Assembly (NCBI RefSeq): GCF_016907995.1
Contig: NZ_JAFBDA010000003.1
Location: 146,408 to 210,407, forward strand
Source: Clostridium sardiniense
GTDB taxonomy: Bacteria; Bacillota; Clostridia; Clostridiales; Clostridiaceae
Length of the DNA stretch: 64,000 nt
Direction of reading: 5' to 3'
Shown here: positions 45,929 to 55,446 of the stretch, piece by piece
Numbering within the stretch: the stretch's first letter is position 1
How the letters are laid out: the number at the start of each line of letters is the position of its first letter
The notes under the pieces: generated by a model
What the model was told of the DNA's origin: nothing
Databases searched by the model: none
What the model saw: the letters and a program-made list of their open reading frames with translations, nothing else
Program-made: the position numbers and the translations under genes

Positions 45929-47428
45929 CTAGTTTTCACATAATTTTTCTATTGTTTTAGGTAGTTCTTCTATTATATCCCTTGCATTTACACTATACAT
46001 ATTTCTTGATAATTCATCTCCTATATACCCATGAACATATGCACCTAAAAGAGTTCCTTCTATTATATTGAGATTTTGTCCTATAAAAGAAGCTATAATT
46101 CCAGTTAAACAATCACCCATTCCCCCTGAAGCCATCTTGCTATTTCCAGTAGTATTTATAAATACATCAATACCGTCTGTAATAACTGTATGATAACCTT
46201 TTAGTAAGACTGTAATATTATGTTCTTTTGCAAATTTCTTTGCAATCTCAATTCTATCTTTCTCAACTTCACTTATAGTTTTATCTACTAATCTGGCCAT
46301 TTCTCCTGGATGAGGTGTTATTATTGTTCTACCTTTTAACCCTTTAATTAGATCATTATTTTCACTTATTATATTAAGAGCATCTGCATCTAAGACTAAT
46401 TTGCAATCAGTCTCCTCTATAATCTTTTTTAAAATCATTTTACTATTTTCAGCTTTACTAAATCCTGGCCCACAAGCTATAACATCAAATTCACCTAAAG
46501 TATCTATATCCTCATAACTTGAATATTCTCGTATCATAGCTTCAGTAAGTCTGCCTTTTAATGCACTTGATACATCTTTATGTGTCAATAAAGTCACTAG
46601 CCCACTTCCAGTTCTAACGCAAGCTTCTGTAGTTATAAATGCTGCTCCACAATATTTTTCACTACCTGCAACTATCAATATCTTTCCATAATTCCCTTTA
46701 TGTCCTGTTTTCTTTCTTATAGGAATCATTTTCTTATATTTATCTTTTGATAGTATGTAAGTTCTTTCACTATTTTGTTTTTTTATATAATCTGGTATAT
46801 CTATATTAACTATTTTTATATCTCCAGTTAACTCTACAGCCTTACTAGACATAAACCCTCTTTTCATCACTTCAACTGTACATGTAATATCTGCCTTTAT
46901 AGCTTTTCCAAGTGCTTCTCCTGTATCAGAATCCATTCCAGATGGTATATCTATAGCTACCGTAAATTTAGAATATTTATTTATTACTTCTATTATATAT
47001 TTATAAATACCAGAAACATTCCTATTTAGGCCAATTCCAAATATAGAATCTACTATATAATCGGCCTCCATTACCTTTTCTATTATAGTGTTTTTTATAT
47101 CTTCTTCTCTTTCTACATTTATAGTAGGAATGTTTAAATTTTTGATTATCTTCAAATTCAAGTTACAATCATTGCTTATTCTCTTTATATCTCCAACTAA
47201 AAATACCTCTACATCTTTATTTAATAGATGTAATTTTCTTGCTACTGCTAGTCCATCTCCGCCATTATTCCCTATTCCACAGAAAACAATTATTTTCTTC
47301 CCCATCTCTTTAATAATATTAGTTATCCCATTTGCTGCATTTTCCATTAAGACTATTGATGGAATTCCTACTTTATTAATTGTTTCATTATCTATGTTTC
47401 TACAACCTTGTCTACTTAAAATTTCCAT
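45929..47428 (-). CDS. nnr: Bifunctional NAD(P)H-hydrate epimerase / ADP-dependent dehydratase
   Basis: This enzyme repairs damaged NAD(P)H hydrates. The 499-aa protein has the N-terminal YjeF_N epimerase domain (CGIGNNGGDGLAVARKL, YIVDSIFGIGLNR, AIDIPSGMDSDTG) and a C-terminal ribokinase-like dehydratase domain (GHKGNYGKILIVAGSEKYCG, LVLDADALN, TPHPGEMARL, NSKMASGGMGDCLTGIIASF). Both domains are full. Its ribosome binding site GAGGAGG lies inside the end of acpS, so the two genes are coupled. Confidence 0.95.
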   Translation of the reverse strand: MEILSRQGCRNIDNETINKVGIPSIVLMENAANGITNIIKEMGKKIIVFCGIGNNGGDGLAVARKLHLLNKDVEVFLVGDIKRISNDCNLNLKIIKNLNIPTINVEREEDIKNTIIEKVMEADYIVDSIFGIGLNRNVSGIYKYIIEVINKYSKFTVAIDIPSGMDSDTGEALGKAIKADITCTVEVMKRGFMSSKAVELTGDIKIVNIDIPDYIKKQNSERTYILSKDKYKKMIPIRKKTGHKGNYGKILIVAGSEKYCGAAFITTEACVRTGSGLVTLLTHKDVSSALKGRLTEAMIREYSSYEDIDTLGEFDVIACGPGFSKAENSKMILKKIIEETDCKLVLDADALNIISENNDLIKGLKGRTIITPHPGEMARLVDKTISEVEKDRIEIAKKFAKEHNITVLLKGYHTVITDGIDVFINTTGNSKMASGGMGDCLTGIIASFIGQNLNIIEGTLLGAYVHGYIGDELSRNMYSVNARDIIEELPKTIEKLCEN

Positions 47429-47432
47429 TCAG

Positions 47433-47804
47433 TTATGCCTCCTCAATTACAACAAAAGCGATGGCAGTATCTAAATTATGAGATATACTAGCATGAATAT
47501 TAACTGAACTAATATTTAAATTATTTATTATTTTTTCACTTAAAGTAACTTCTGGTTTACCTAATAAGTCTCTTAATACTTCAATATCATTAAAAGCAAA
47601 TCCCCTTATTCCAGTACCTAAAGCTTTACTGACCGCTTCTTTTACTGCAAAAGATCCAGCTACAGTTTCCCCTTTAAAGTTTCTGCTTCTTAAAAACTCT
47701 ATTTCTCTTTCAGTAAACATTTTTTCTAAGAATTTAGAATTTCTATCTATTGCTTTTTCAACCCTAGCTATTTCAATAATGTCAGTTCCTATACCAATTA
47801 TCAT
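47433..47804 (-). CDS. acpS: Holo-[acyl-carrier-protein] synthase
   Basis: AcpS transfers 4-phosphopantetheine from CoA to acyl carrier protein. The 123-aa protein has the classic start MIIGIGTDIIEIARVEKAI with the metal-binding aspartate, FTEREIEFL, and AGSFAVKEAVSKALGTGIRGF with the metal-binding glutamate, ending in ASISHNLDTAIAFVVIE. It is the first gene of acpS-nnr-LolA-like-(alr remnant), an order shared with Bacillus. Confidence 0.96.
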   Translation of the reverse strand: MIIGIGTDIIEIARVEKAIDRNSKFLEKMFTEREIEFLRSRNFKGETVAGSFAVKEAVSKALGTGIRGFAFNDIEVLRDLLGKPEVTLSEKIINNLNISSVNIHASISHNLDTAIAFVVIEEA

Positions 47805-47884
47805 CTTAATTCATCCTTCCCTGTAACATATCATATATATTACATTTTACTATAAATCAAAGATGTTTGTTTTTTATACCACCA

Positions 47885-48208
47885 CTATACTTGTACTTCT
47901 AAACTTATCTTATCAAAATCACTAACGTACTCATCAGCGTAAGGTCCTATTATATCAATTAAATGAATTGGTGATACTTGATTTTCATAAAGCATCTTTA
48001 ATAATGAATTAACTTTTTCTTCTATTGGTGAAATTAAATCTATTGAATCTTTAAATGAATCTATAATTAAATCCCCTTTAATATCAATTCTTTCTATTTC
48101 TATACCAAATACCTCTTCTTTTCCCATTAAACTCTTTATAAGCTTGTACTTATATTTCCTTTCAATTCCGTTTGTTATTCTTGAAAATACAAATTTTTCT
48201 TTAACCAT
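47885..48208 (-). CDS. Small clostridial protein, possibly DUF6514
   Basis: The 107-aa protein is soluble, with acidic and hydrophobic heptads and a C-terminal segment VNSLLKMLYENQVSPIHLIDIIG typical of a conserved clostridial family I believe is DUF6514. It has no catalytic motif I recognise. Its start ATG follows GGGGGATTATC. It lies 80 bases upstream of acpS on the same strand and may be co-transcribed. Function is unknown. Confidence 0.6.
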   Translation of the reverse strand: MVKEKFVFSRITNGIERKYKYKLIKSLMGKEEVFGIEIERIDIKGDLIIDSFKDSIDLISPIEEKVNSLLKMLYENQVSPIHLIDIIGPYADEYVSDFDKISLEVQV

Positions 48209-48499
48209 GATAATCCCCCTCTATATGCCATAAATATGCCTTCTAGTAAAATATATCATAGGTATGTCGTGAAATATGTCAAAGGGTGTTCTTGTAAATA
48301 TTTTTTTATTGACATGTTTCGTACTTTTCTAGGTGTATATCTATATTTCAACAGTCAAAGTGAGCAATAATTAACTTAAAAATACTTTTCTTGTCGACTA
48401 TTGTTTAATTTAATTTATAATTATTCTCCATGGAAATTAATTCCTGTTTAATGTAAACTTTTACCATGATTGTTATTTGTATTTTTTTGGATATATATG

Positions 48500-48589
48500 C
48501 ATAAAAAAAAGAGCTCCCTAGCTCCTTTTTTCTCTCTCATATCCCCTAAACAACCATAATTGAAACGTGAATACGTTACCATTACCGAT
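48500..48589 (-). ncRNA. Candidate small RNA downstream of ssb
   Basis: TTGTAA (48625-48620), an 18-base spacer and a consensus TATAAT (48601-48596) are followed about 75 bases later by a hairpin GGAGCT-AGGG-AGCTC and a run of eight Ts (48510-48503). The ssb transcript ends at its own hairpin upstream, so this is a separate unit. The only frames inside are a 3-codon one (ATG-GTT-GTT-stop) and one whose ATG is two bases after AGGGG and runs through the terminator. I infer a non-coding RNA of about 85 bases; the family is unknown. The remaining part of 48209-48500 is AT-rich with nothing else certain. Confidence 0.45.
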
Positions 48590-48639
48590 ATTTTTATTAT
48601 ATCATATAATTCTTTAAAGTTACAATATATTCTAGCATA

Positions 48640-48679
48640 TTTTTTAAAAGTTATAGATTAGTATATACTAATCCATAAC
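48640..48679 (-). terminator. Terminator overlapping the ssb stop codon
   Basis: GTTATGGATTAGTA pairs with TACTAATCTATAAC across the TAG stop at 48670-48668, followed by TTTTAAAAAATATG on the minus strand. Confidence 0.7.
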
Positions 48680-49036
48680 TTTATTACACTCTTCATGTAT
48701 AATATCAGCCTCACTTCTTCTTCTACCAACAAATTTAAAATCTTCTAAAGAAACTTCAGCTATATATTTTTTAGTTCCATCTTTATCTTCATAACTTCCT
48801 GTTCTAAGTCTTCCACTTAAACTTATGTAATCACCTTTTCTAAGATACTTACATATTACCTCTGCTTTCTTTCCCCATACAGTTATAGGTATTAAATCTG
48901 ATTTTCTTGTACCATCTAAAGATTTAAAACTTCTTTCTACTGCAATAATAAATTTCGAATTTACCTTTTCACTACTTTCTAAGTATCTAAGTTCAGGGTC
49001 CCTTATTAATTTTCCTAATAATACTATTTTATTCAT
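48668..49036 (-). CDS. ssb: Short single-stranded DNA-binding protein paralogue
   Basis: The 122-aa protein is an OB-fold SSB (MNKIVLLGKLIRDPELRYLE, KSDLIPITVWGKKAEVICKYLRKGD split, ISLSGRLRTGSYEDKDGTKKY). It lacks the Gln/Gly/Pro linker and the acidic D-D-D-I-P-F tip that replicative SSBs use to recruit partners; it ends in EECNKVMD. It is therefore probably a second SSB, perhaps for competence or repair, not the essential replicative one. It is monocistronic, with a GGAGG start and a terminator over its stop codon. Confidence 0.85.
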   Translation of the reverse strand: MNKIVLLGKLIRDPELRYLESSEKVNSKFIIAVERSFKSLDGTRKSDLIPITVWGKKAEVICKYLRKGDYISLSGRLRTGSYEDKDGTKKYIAEVSLEDFKFVGRRRSEADIIHEECNKVMD

Positions 49037-49180
49037 TCTTATACCTCCTGAGCAATTATACCTAAAAGTATTTCCTTAATTGTAAATATTATTCAAGTTA
49101 CAGTATTATATTTAGATAATTTTGATGGTATAATTATTATGATGGTAAATTAAGCTATAAATTATAATTGGAGGGATTAC

Positions 49181-50167
49181 ATGTCAATATTAGTTTGCGG
49201 AGGCGCTGGGTACATTGGAAGCCATATGGTTGCTGAATTATTAGAAAACGGAAATGAAGTTGTTATATTAGACAATCTTGAAAAGGGACATGAAGATGCA
49301 CTTCTTGGTGGAAAATTATACATTGGTGATTTAAGAGATAGAAAAATACTAGATAAAATATTTAGTGAAAATAATATAGAAGCTGTAATTGATTTTGCTG
49401 CTTATTCTTTAGTTGGAGAAAGTATGACTGAACCACTAAAATATTTTAACAATAATGTTTATGGAACTATAAATCTTCTTGAGGCAATGAGAGATTATAA
49501 TGTAAAATATATAGTATTCTCATCAACAGCTGCCACTTATGGAGAACCTGACGAAATTCCAATATTAGAAGAAAGTAAGACTATACCAACAAATGCTTAT
49601 GGTGAGTCAAAACTTATTGTTGAAAAAATATTAAATTGGTGCGATCATGCTTATGGAATAAAGTATACTACTCTTAGATACTTTAATGCAGCTGGTGCTC
49701 ATATAAATGGAAAAATAGGTGAAGATCATTCTCCTGAAACTCATTTAATTCCACTTATCTTAGATGTTGCTTTAGGTAAGCGTGATAAAATAATGATATT
49801 CGGTGATGATTATAATACTGAAGATGGAAGTTGTATAAGAGACTATATACATGTGTCAGACTTAGCTTCTGCTCACTCCCTTGCCCTTGAAAGATTAATG
49901 GGTGGTGGAGAAAGTAGAATCTATAATTTAGGAAACGGAACTGGCTTCTCTGTTAAAGAAATGATTGAAATCGCAAGAAAGGTTACTGGACATCCTATAC
50001 CAGCTGAGGTTGCCCCTCGTAGAGCTGGAGATCCAGCAGTCCTTATCGCTTCAAGTGATAAAGCTGTAGAAGAGCTTCATTGGATGCCTCAATTCAATAG
50101 CGTTGAAACAATAATAGAAACCGCTTGGAAATGGCATAAAAATCACCCTAATGGATATTCAAAATAA
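49181..50167 (+). CDS. galE: UDP-glucose 4-epimerase
   Basis: GalE interconverts UDP-glucose and UDP-galactose using bound NAD. The 328-aa protein has the Rossmann start [41 protein letters not shown] with the catalytic serine or threonine, the [12 protein letters not shown] motif (Tyr-x-x-x-Lys), the RYFNAAGAH block and the [19 protein letters not shown] signature. GGAGGG precedes the ATG at 49181. It stands alone on the plus strand, convergent with yihY, and shares a bidirectional terminator with it. It likely supplies galactose residues for surface polymers. Confidence 0.95.
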   Translation: MSILVCGGAGYIGSHMVAELLENGNEVVILDNLEKGHEDALLGGKLYIGDLRDRKILDKIFSENNIEAVIDFAAYSLVGESMTEPLKYFNNNVYGTINLLEAMRDYNVKYIVFSSTAATYGEPDEIPILEESKTIPTNAYGESKLIVEKILNWCDHAYGIKYTTLRYFNAAGAHINGKIGEDHSPETHLIPLILDVALGKRDKIMIFGDDYNTEDGSCIRDYIHVSDLASAHSLALERLMGGGESRIYNLGNGTGFSVKEMIEIARKVTGHPIPAEVAPRRAGDPAVLIASSDKAVEELHWMPQFNSVETIIETAWKWHKNHPNGYSK

Positions 50168-50193
50168 ATTTCTAAATTTAAAATAATATTATT

Positions 50194-50238
50194 AAAGAAG
50201 AAAGGGTATATATTTTTAATATATACCCTTTCTTCTTT
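50194..50238. terminator. Bidirectional terminator between galE and the YihY gene
   Basis: AAAGAAGAAAGGGTATAT pairs perfectly with its complement at 50221-50238; it serves both convergent genes and overlaps the stop codon of the minus-strand gene. Confidence 0.85.
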
Positions 50239-51061
50239 CATTATCTAAAACAGAATTTAATTCTACTCCAAACATAAATACCATCGATGTTATAAATAAC
50301 CAAATCATTAAAACAAATACTGTCCAAATGCTGCCATAAAGCCTAGAGTAATGACTAAAATTATTTACATAGAATGAAAAACCTAATGAAGCTACTAACC
50401 ATCCAAGAGTTGATATTATAGCTCCTGGTATTGCATTTCTAAATTTAACTTTCCTAGCTGGAGTCACTTTGTAAATTGCAGCAAATACAATAATCATCAT
50501 AACAATTATAATTACGTATCTTAATATATTCCAAATAAAGTTTATCAAGTGCTCAAAAGGCAGCACTGTGTTTAAAAAATCACCTACTAGATTACCAAAT
50601 ACAAGCACAACAAGTGTACTAATAATTGTTAATGCTAATGCTATTACACATATAATTCCTATTATAGATCTTTTAATAAAGGATCTATTTTCTTCTATAT
50701 TATAAGCTTTATTAACACCTTTTGTTACGGCTCTAAATGCAGAAGAAGCAGACCAAATTGTTAATATTACTGATACCCCTAATACTCCTGTATTCTGAGA
50801 ATTTACAACTTCTTCTATTGTTGTGCTAGTTAACTCAAATACTGCTGTTGGTAATATCTTTTGCAATCCATCTAAAACCTCAATAGAATTTAAATTACTA
50901 AATCCTACTAGAGTAATTAGAAAAATTAAAAAAGGAAAGAATGATATTACTAAATAATATGCTAACTGTGATGCTAGAGCAAAAATATCATCTCTCTTAA
51001 CCTTAACAAATAAATATAAAAATGTGTCTATCATTGACCTGTTATTAGAATTTTTTTTCAT
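50216..51061 (-). CDS. YihY/BrkB-family inner membrane protein
   Basis: The 281-aa protein has six membrane spans and the family blocks ALASQLAYYLVISFFPFLIFLI, WSASSAFRAVTKGVNKAYN and VKFRNAIPGAIISTLGWLVASLGFSFYV (split), ending IWLFITSMVFMFGVELNSVLD. These proteins were once called RNase BN by error; a transport function is suspected but not proven. Start ATG at 51061 follows GGTGAGATT. Confidence 0.9.
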   Translation of the reverse strand: MKKNSNNRSMIDTFLYLFVKVKRDDIFALASQLAYYLVISFFPFLIFLITLVGFSNLNSIEVLDGLQKILPTAVFELTSTTIEEVVNSQNTGVLGVSVILTIWSASSAFRAVTKGVNKAYNIEENRSFIKRSIIGIICVIALALTIISTLVVLVFGNLVGDFLNTVLPFEHLINFIWNILRYVIIIVMMIIVFAAIYKVTPARKVKFRNAIPGAIISTLGWLVASLGFSFYVNNFSHYSRLYGSIWTVFVLMIWLFITSMVFMFGVELNSVLDNERRKGIY

Positions 51062-51309
51062 AATCTCACCAATACTATTATTTTATTTTTAATGTTTTAT
51101 TTTATAATATATCACTTATTATTATTTGTAGCAAAATATATTTATTATACTTCTACTATTTTATCTTTTATCTATTTAATATATGTGTTTATTAACGTTT
51201 TCTACTATAGTATAATTTATAATATAGTTAAAATTAAGATTATTATACACTTAATTTCCATAAATTGTAATATTAAGTGTATAATTTAATATGAAAGGGA
51301 GTGTTTCAT

Positions 51310-52188
51310 TTGTTGTATACACTTGAAAATGAATCAACTAAAATAACTGCTAGCACTTATGGTGGAGAACTTCACAACTTAATTTCAAAGAAAAATGAAA
51401 TCGAATTCTTATGGAATGGAGATCCAAAGCATTGGAAATATCATTCTCCAATATTATTTCCTATAGTAGGTAAAGTCAATAACGGTGAATATAGAGCTTG
51501 TGGAGCTACATATAACCTTCCTCAGCATGGACTTGCAAGAGTTTCTGATTTTGAAATGATAGATCAAACTAAGGACTCAATAACTTTTGAGTTAAAGTAT
51601 TCTAATGATACATTAAAAGTATACCCTTATAAATTTTCACTAAAAATTAAATATACTCTTATTGAAAGTGGTGTTAAGGTTACTTATATAGTAAAAAATC
51701 TAGATGATAAAATAATTTACTTCTCAATTGGAGCACATCCAGCATTTTTATGCCCAATTGAAGAAAATGAAACTATGAATGATTATTATTTTGAATTCAA
51801 CCATAAAGAAACAGCTGATACTATGCTTCTTACTAAAGATGGATATTTTAATCATGAAAGAAAAGATTATTTAGATGATGAAAATATAATCCCACTAAGC
51901 AAAGAATTATTTGCAGGTGATGCTCTAGTCTTTGATAATCTAAAATCAAATAAGATATCTCTAAAATCAAAGAATCATGGTAAGTCTCTCACTATGGATT
52001 TCGAAGGATTCCCATTCATGGGTTTATGGTCTAAAGCAGAAGGAGCTCCATTTGTATGTATAGAACCTTGGTATGGACATGCTGATTATTCTGATTTTAC
52101 TGGAGAACTTAAAGATAAAGCTGGAATAGAAAAATTAGATGTTAATGATACTTTCCAATGTAGTTATACATTAACTCTATCTGAGTAA
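51310..52188 (+). CDS. Aldose 1-epimerase family protein (LacX-like), TTG start
   Basis: This galactose-mutarotase-fold protein is expected to act on the anomeric carbon of a sugar. The 292-aa sequence shows STYGGELHNLISKKNEIEFLW, SPILFPIVGKV, the catalytic-type histidine in LPQHGLARVSDFE and GAHPAFLCPI, and the C-terminal ICVEPWYGHAD-like CIEPWYGHADYSDF. The best start is TTG at 51310, eight bases after AAAGGGAG; a GTG at 51301 abuts that box. It follows yihY divergently and is convergent with the helicase gene. Confidence 0.85.
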   Translation: MLYTLENESTKITASTYGGELHNLISKKNEIEFLWNGDPKHWKYHSPILFPIVGKVNNGEYRACGATYNLPQHGLARVSDFEMIDQTKDSITFELKYSNDTLKVYPYKFSLKIKYTLIESGVKVTYIVKNLDDKIIYFSIGAHPAFLCPIEENETMNDYYFEFNHKETADTMLLTKDGYFNHERKDYLDDENIIPLSKELFAGDALVFDNLKSNKISLKSKNHGKSLTMDFEGFPFMGLWSKAEGAPFVCIEPWYGHADYSDFTGELKDKAGIEKLDVNDTFQCSYTLTLSE

Positions 52189-52222
52189 TATACCTAGTAT
52201 GTTATATTAAATCAAGATAAAT

Positions 52223-52248
52223 AAAAAAGTCCTCAAATGGACTTTTTT
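52223..52248. terminator. Bidirectional terminator between epimerase and helicase genes
   Basis: AAAAAAGTCC, a 6-base loop and GGACTTTTTTT form a compact terminator usable from both sides. Confidence 0.85.
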
Positions 52249-52284
52249 TGTTTATCTATTTCTTATATCATATACAAATAATAC

Positions 52285-54564
52285 TTAATTAATATCCCAC
52301 TCTCTTGGAAGCAAACTTTTATATTTTGATGTTAAGTATCTATCATCTACAAGCAATGCTTTACCTTCATCTTCTTCTGTTCTTATTACTCTTCCAACAG
52401 CCTGCAGGACTTTATTTATCCCAGGATATATATACGCATAATCATATCCCTTATCTTCAAAATAATCTTTAATAATTTCTCTCTCTATAGAAATTTTGGG
52501 ATAACCTACACCTACAACAACAGTACCAATTAACATATCTCCAGGAAGATCTATTCCTTCTGAAAATATTCCACCAAGTACAGCAAATCCAACCATATTA
52601 TTATTCTCTCTAAATTCAGATATAAACCGCTCTTTATCCTCTTCATTCATTTCTCTTTCTTGAACTAACATTTTATAACCATCAAATTCTTTATTTATAT
52701 TCTTAATAAACATATCTAAATAGTCGTATGATGGAAAAAATATCAATGAATTTCCTTTTCTCTCTTGTAAGAACTCTCTAATTTTATCCTCTATATCTTT
52801 TATGGTTTTCTCTCTAAACCTAAACCTGGTATTGGCAGGATGCACATTTGCATCAAACTTACTACTATCAAATGGTGATTTTAATCTTAATCTATAAGAA
52901 TCCTCATTCCCACCAAGTAATTCAATGTAGTAATCAATTGGAGATAATGTCGCTGAAAAAATTACTGTTCCTTTGATTTTATCTGTTATAGCCTTAATTT
53001 TATCTGCTGGATTTATGCAGAATAAAGTTATACTAACTTCATTATAATCATACTCAACATAAGTAACATACTCATCTCCATAATATTCACTGACTCCAAT
53101 AAACTTATTTATATCAAAATATAAATCAAGTAACTCATCATAATATGGTTCACTCTTAAGCTTAACTAATAATTCTTCGCTTTCACCTATAAATGTTCTA
53201 AGATATTTATATAATTCCTTAGGTCCCTCTTTTTCATAATAACTATTTTGTTCTCTACTTTCACATTCTCTTCTAATAGTTACAAAATATGAATTTATTT
53301 TATTTACTACCTTATAAAGATTTGGAACCTTTCCTTTTAATTCTCTCCTCATCTCTAAAAATTTAGATTTATTAAGCGTTGCTGAATACATACTTCTCCC
53401 ACGATCCACCAAGTTATGTCCCTCATCTATAAGTAATGCAATCTCATCCCCCATATCTTCGACTACTCTTTTAAGTCCAACTCTTCTATCAAAAATATAA
53501 TTATAATCACAGATTACTCCATCACACCAATTAATCATATCTAATGATAATTCAAATGGACATATCTCATTTTCTTTAGCTAATTTAAGTATTAATTCCC
53601 TATCAATATTTCCACACTCTTTTAGTAAAGAATATATAACATCTTTACTTTTATCATAATAATCAACTGCATACTTACATTCATCAGGATTACAACTTAC
53701 CTTATCATTTAAACAAACCTTTTGTTTCGCCGTTAGTGTTATACTCCTAAATTTTAATCCTTCTTCTCTAAGTATATTCAATGTATTTTCTGCCACTTGA
53801 CTATTTACTGTTTTTGCCGTTAAATAAAAAATCTTTTCTTTTATTCCCTCACCTACAGATTTTATAGAAGGAAATATTGTAGATATTGTTTTCCCTATAC
53901 CTGTCGGTGCTTGAGCAAAAAGTAATTTCCCATCTCTCATAGTTCCATAAACAGCACGTGCAAGCTTTAGTTGACCTTCCCTATATGATTTAAATGGAAA
54001 CTCTAATTTCTTTATTGATCTATTTCTATTTTCTCTATGATTAACAGATAAAACTACATATTTCTCATAACCTTGTATTATTTCGTTCAAAAAAGCATTT
54101 AATTCTTGTATCGTATAATTTCGCCTAAAACTTTTTACTTCATTACTTTCTAATTGATAGTAACTTAATTGTATTTCAATACTATCTAATTTATTTTGAA
54201 CAGAATATATATATCCATATACTTTAGCTTGAGCCCAATGCAGTTCATTAGAATCATCTATTTCTAATAATGGTCTATATGTAGATTTTATTTCTTCTAT
54301 TATTACTTTTGATTCTTCGTAAATTATCCCATCAGCTCTTCCATCAATTTTCAAAATAAAATCTTCAAGTTCAAATTCATTACTTAAATAAACTTCTCTT
54401 TCATACTTATCAAATATTTCCTCATTACTTTTTTGAAGCTTTTGGTGTGCTCTTATTCCTTCAACAGCTCTTTTCGATGTAGAAAATCTACTATCAATAC
54501 TTCCACTCTTAAGTATAAATTCTACAAGACCTCTTACAGACTCTCTTATAACTTCTTTATTCAT
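52285..54564 (-). CDS. DinG/XPD-like helicase with N-terminal PD-(D/E)XK nuclease domain
   Basis: The 759-aa protein joins a Cas4/RecB-like nuclease region (about 1-140: LKIDGRADGIIYEE with Asp, then VIIEEIKST as E-x-K) to a superfamily 2 helicase. Helicase motifs are Walker A FAQAPTGIGKTISTIF, the DEAH-like LLIDEGHNLVD, SATLSPIDYY, IFFPSYDY and VLQAVGRVIRTEED. Cysteines between motifs I and II (KVCLNDKVSCNPDECKY and EICPFEL) form the XPD-type 4Fe-4S cluster site. It likely unwinds DNA 5' to 3' during repair. ATG at 54564 follows GAGAGG. It lies next to the yvrJ and DUF1836 genes but has no obvious partner. Confidence 0.88.
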   Translation of the reverse strand: MNKEVIRESVRGLVEFILKSGSIDSRFSTSKRAVEGIRAHQKLQKSNEEIFDKYEREVYLSNEFELEDFILKIDGRADGIIYEESKVIIEEIKSTYRPLLEIDDSNELHWAQAKVYGYIYSVQNKLDSIEIQLSYYQLESNEVKSFRRNYTIQELNAFLNEIIQGYEKYVVLSVNHRENRNRSIKKLEFPFKSYREGQLKLARAVYGTMRDGKLLFAQAPTGIGKTISTIFPSIKSVGEGIKEKIFYLTAKTVNSQVAENTLNILREEGLKFRSITLTAKQKVCLNDKVSCNPDECKYAVDYYDKSKDVIYSLLKECGNIDRELILKLAKENEICPFELSLDMINWCDGVICDYNYIFDRRVGLKRVVEDMGDEIALLIDEGHNLVDRGRSMYSATLNKSKFLEMRRELKGKVPNLYKVVNKINSYFVTIRRECESREQNSYYEKEGPKELYKYLRTFIGESEELLVKLKSEPYYDELLDLYFDINKFIGVSEYYGDEYVTYVEYDYNEVSITLFCINPADKIKAITDKIKGTVIFSATLSPIDYYIELLGGNEDSYRLRLKSPFDSSKFDANVHPANTRFRFREKTIKDIEDKIREFLQERKGNSLIFFPSYDYLDMFIKNINKEFDGYKMLVQEREMNEEDKERFISEFRENNNMVGFAVLGGIFSEGIDLPGDMLIGTVVVGVGYPKISIEREIIKDYFEDKGYDYAYIYPGINKVLQAVGRVIRTEEDEGKALLVDDRYLTSKYKSLLPREWDIN

Positions 54565-54605
54565 AGCATTTTCCTCTCAAATTTAACCTTGATTATAATT
54601 ATATC

Positions 54606-54752
54606 TTACTTTTCAAATTTACTCATAACATTAGATAAATTATTTATGCTATTAGTTAGTGTTTCAAGCTTTCCTTCTATTCTTATAAGCAAATATAATG
54701 AAATAGCAATAGGAAAACCTACATTACTAGCAACTTCAATAAAACTTTCCAT
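54606..54752 (-). CDS. YvrJ-family small protein
   Basis: A 48-aa frame reads MESFIEVASNVGFPIAISLY, then LLIRIEGKLETLTNSINNLS and ends MSKFEK. This is the YvrJ pattern: a short amphipathic or membrane-dipping N-terminal segment with GFP and a hydrophobic run, the invariant RIEGKLE and a helical tail. GGAGGG lies eight bases before the ATG at 54752. YvrJ proteins are widespread in Firmicutes, sometimes linked to phage or sigma-factor loci, with no known function. Confidence 0.8.
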   Translation of the reverse strand: MESFIEVASNVGFPIAISLYLLIRIEGKLETLTNSINNLSNVMSKFEK

Positions 54753-54821
54753 ATTATCATCCCTCCTTATAAATTATAAATATGCAACTTTATAACTTTA
54801 CAAGAAAAATATTTAAAATAT

Positions 54822-54848
54822 AAAAAAGATGATGTACTAGCATCATCT
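54822..54848 (-). terminator. Intrinsic terminator after the DUF1836 gene
   Basis: An 8-bp stem (54827-54834 with 54841-54848) followed by TTTTTTATATTTT on the minus strand. Confidence 0.75.
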
Positions 54849-54855
54849 CTATAAT

Positions 54856-55446
54856 TTAATCTTCGTGATATTCATTTACTATCTTTTGTACCAACTTTTT
54901 GATTACACTTGCTTGAGCTATTAAAGATAGTACTAATAAGAAAGTTCTAATTCTTTCTTCTTCATTACCATTTAATTTTAATTGTTTAACTATTTCATCT
55001 AGTCTTTCTTCTGTATCTACAGATGTTGATAAAAATGAATCTAAGCTTTCTTTCTGAGTTTCTGCAAACATTTTATATGCTGTTTCCCATGATATGATAT
55101 CATCAGTTCTATCATTAATTTCATTAAATGCTAAGCTAAATACTTTCTTTATTTCTTCCGTAGTAAGTATAGGTCTCATATAACTAAGTAGCACTAATTG
55201 AACTAAATGTATTTTAGTATATCCTCTTTTTTTGCCATCTTCAGGCTTTGTTATGACTTCACTCTTAATATAATTTTGAACTATATTATTAGTATATTTA
55301 TCATCAGCAAATTTATCATTTAAATAATCAATAACCTGAGATAAAAATAAATCATATTTTGGCAAATCATCATAAGAAATCATACTTCCTTTAGACATTT
55401 CTTCAGCAAGTTCATTAATATAATCTGCATTAATTTTGTTACTCAT
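54856..55446 (-). CDS. DUF1836-domain protein
   Basis: The 196-aa protein matches DUF1836: a MerR/HTH-like segment near residues 40-90 (LFLSQVIDYLND, KSEVITKPEDGKKRGYTKIHLVQLVLLSYM), followed by an all-helical C-terminal half with a hydrophobic helix (FLLVLSLIAQASVIKKLV). The N-terminal part suggests DNA binding, but the function has not been worked out. It is transcribed toward yvrJ and divergent from abrB. Confidence 0.8.
   Translation of the reverse strand: MSNKINADYINELAEEMSKGSMISYDDLPKYDLFLSQVIDYLNDKFADDKYTNNIVQNYIKSEVITKPEDGKKRGYTKIHLVQLVLLSYMRPILTTEEIKKVFSLAFNEINDRTDDIISWETAYKMFAETQKESLDSFLSTSVDTEERLDEIVKQLKLNGNEEERIRTFLLVLSLIAQASVIKKLVQKIVNEYHED

Noticed and set aside
48309..48340. 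Plus-strand TTGACA with TGTATAT feeding the 48511-48530 terminator
   Set aside because: The spacing is 19-21 bases and there is no frame; the minus-strand unit ending in the same terminator has a much better promoter.
51092..51289. 65-codon plus-strand frame of Ile/Tyr/Phe
   Set aside because: The composition mirrors AT-rich intergenic DNA, with no ribosome binding site; it only fills the gap before the epimerase gene.
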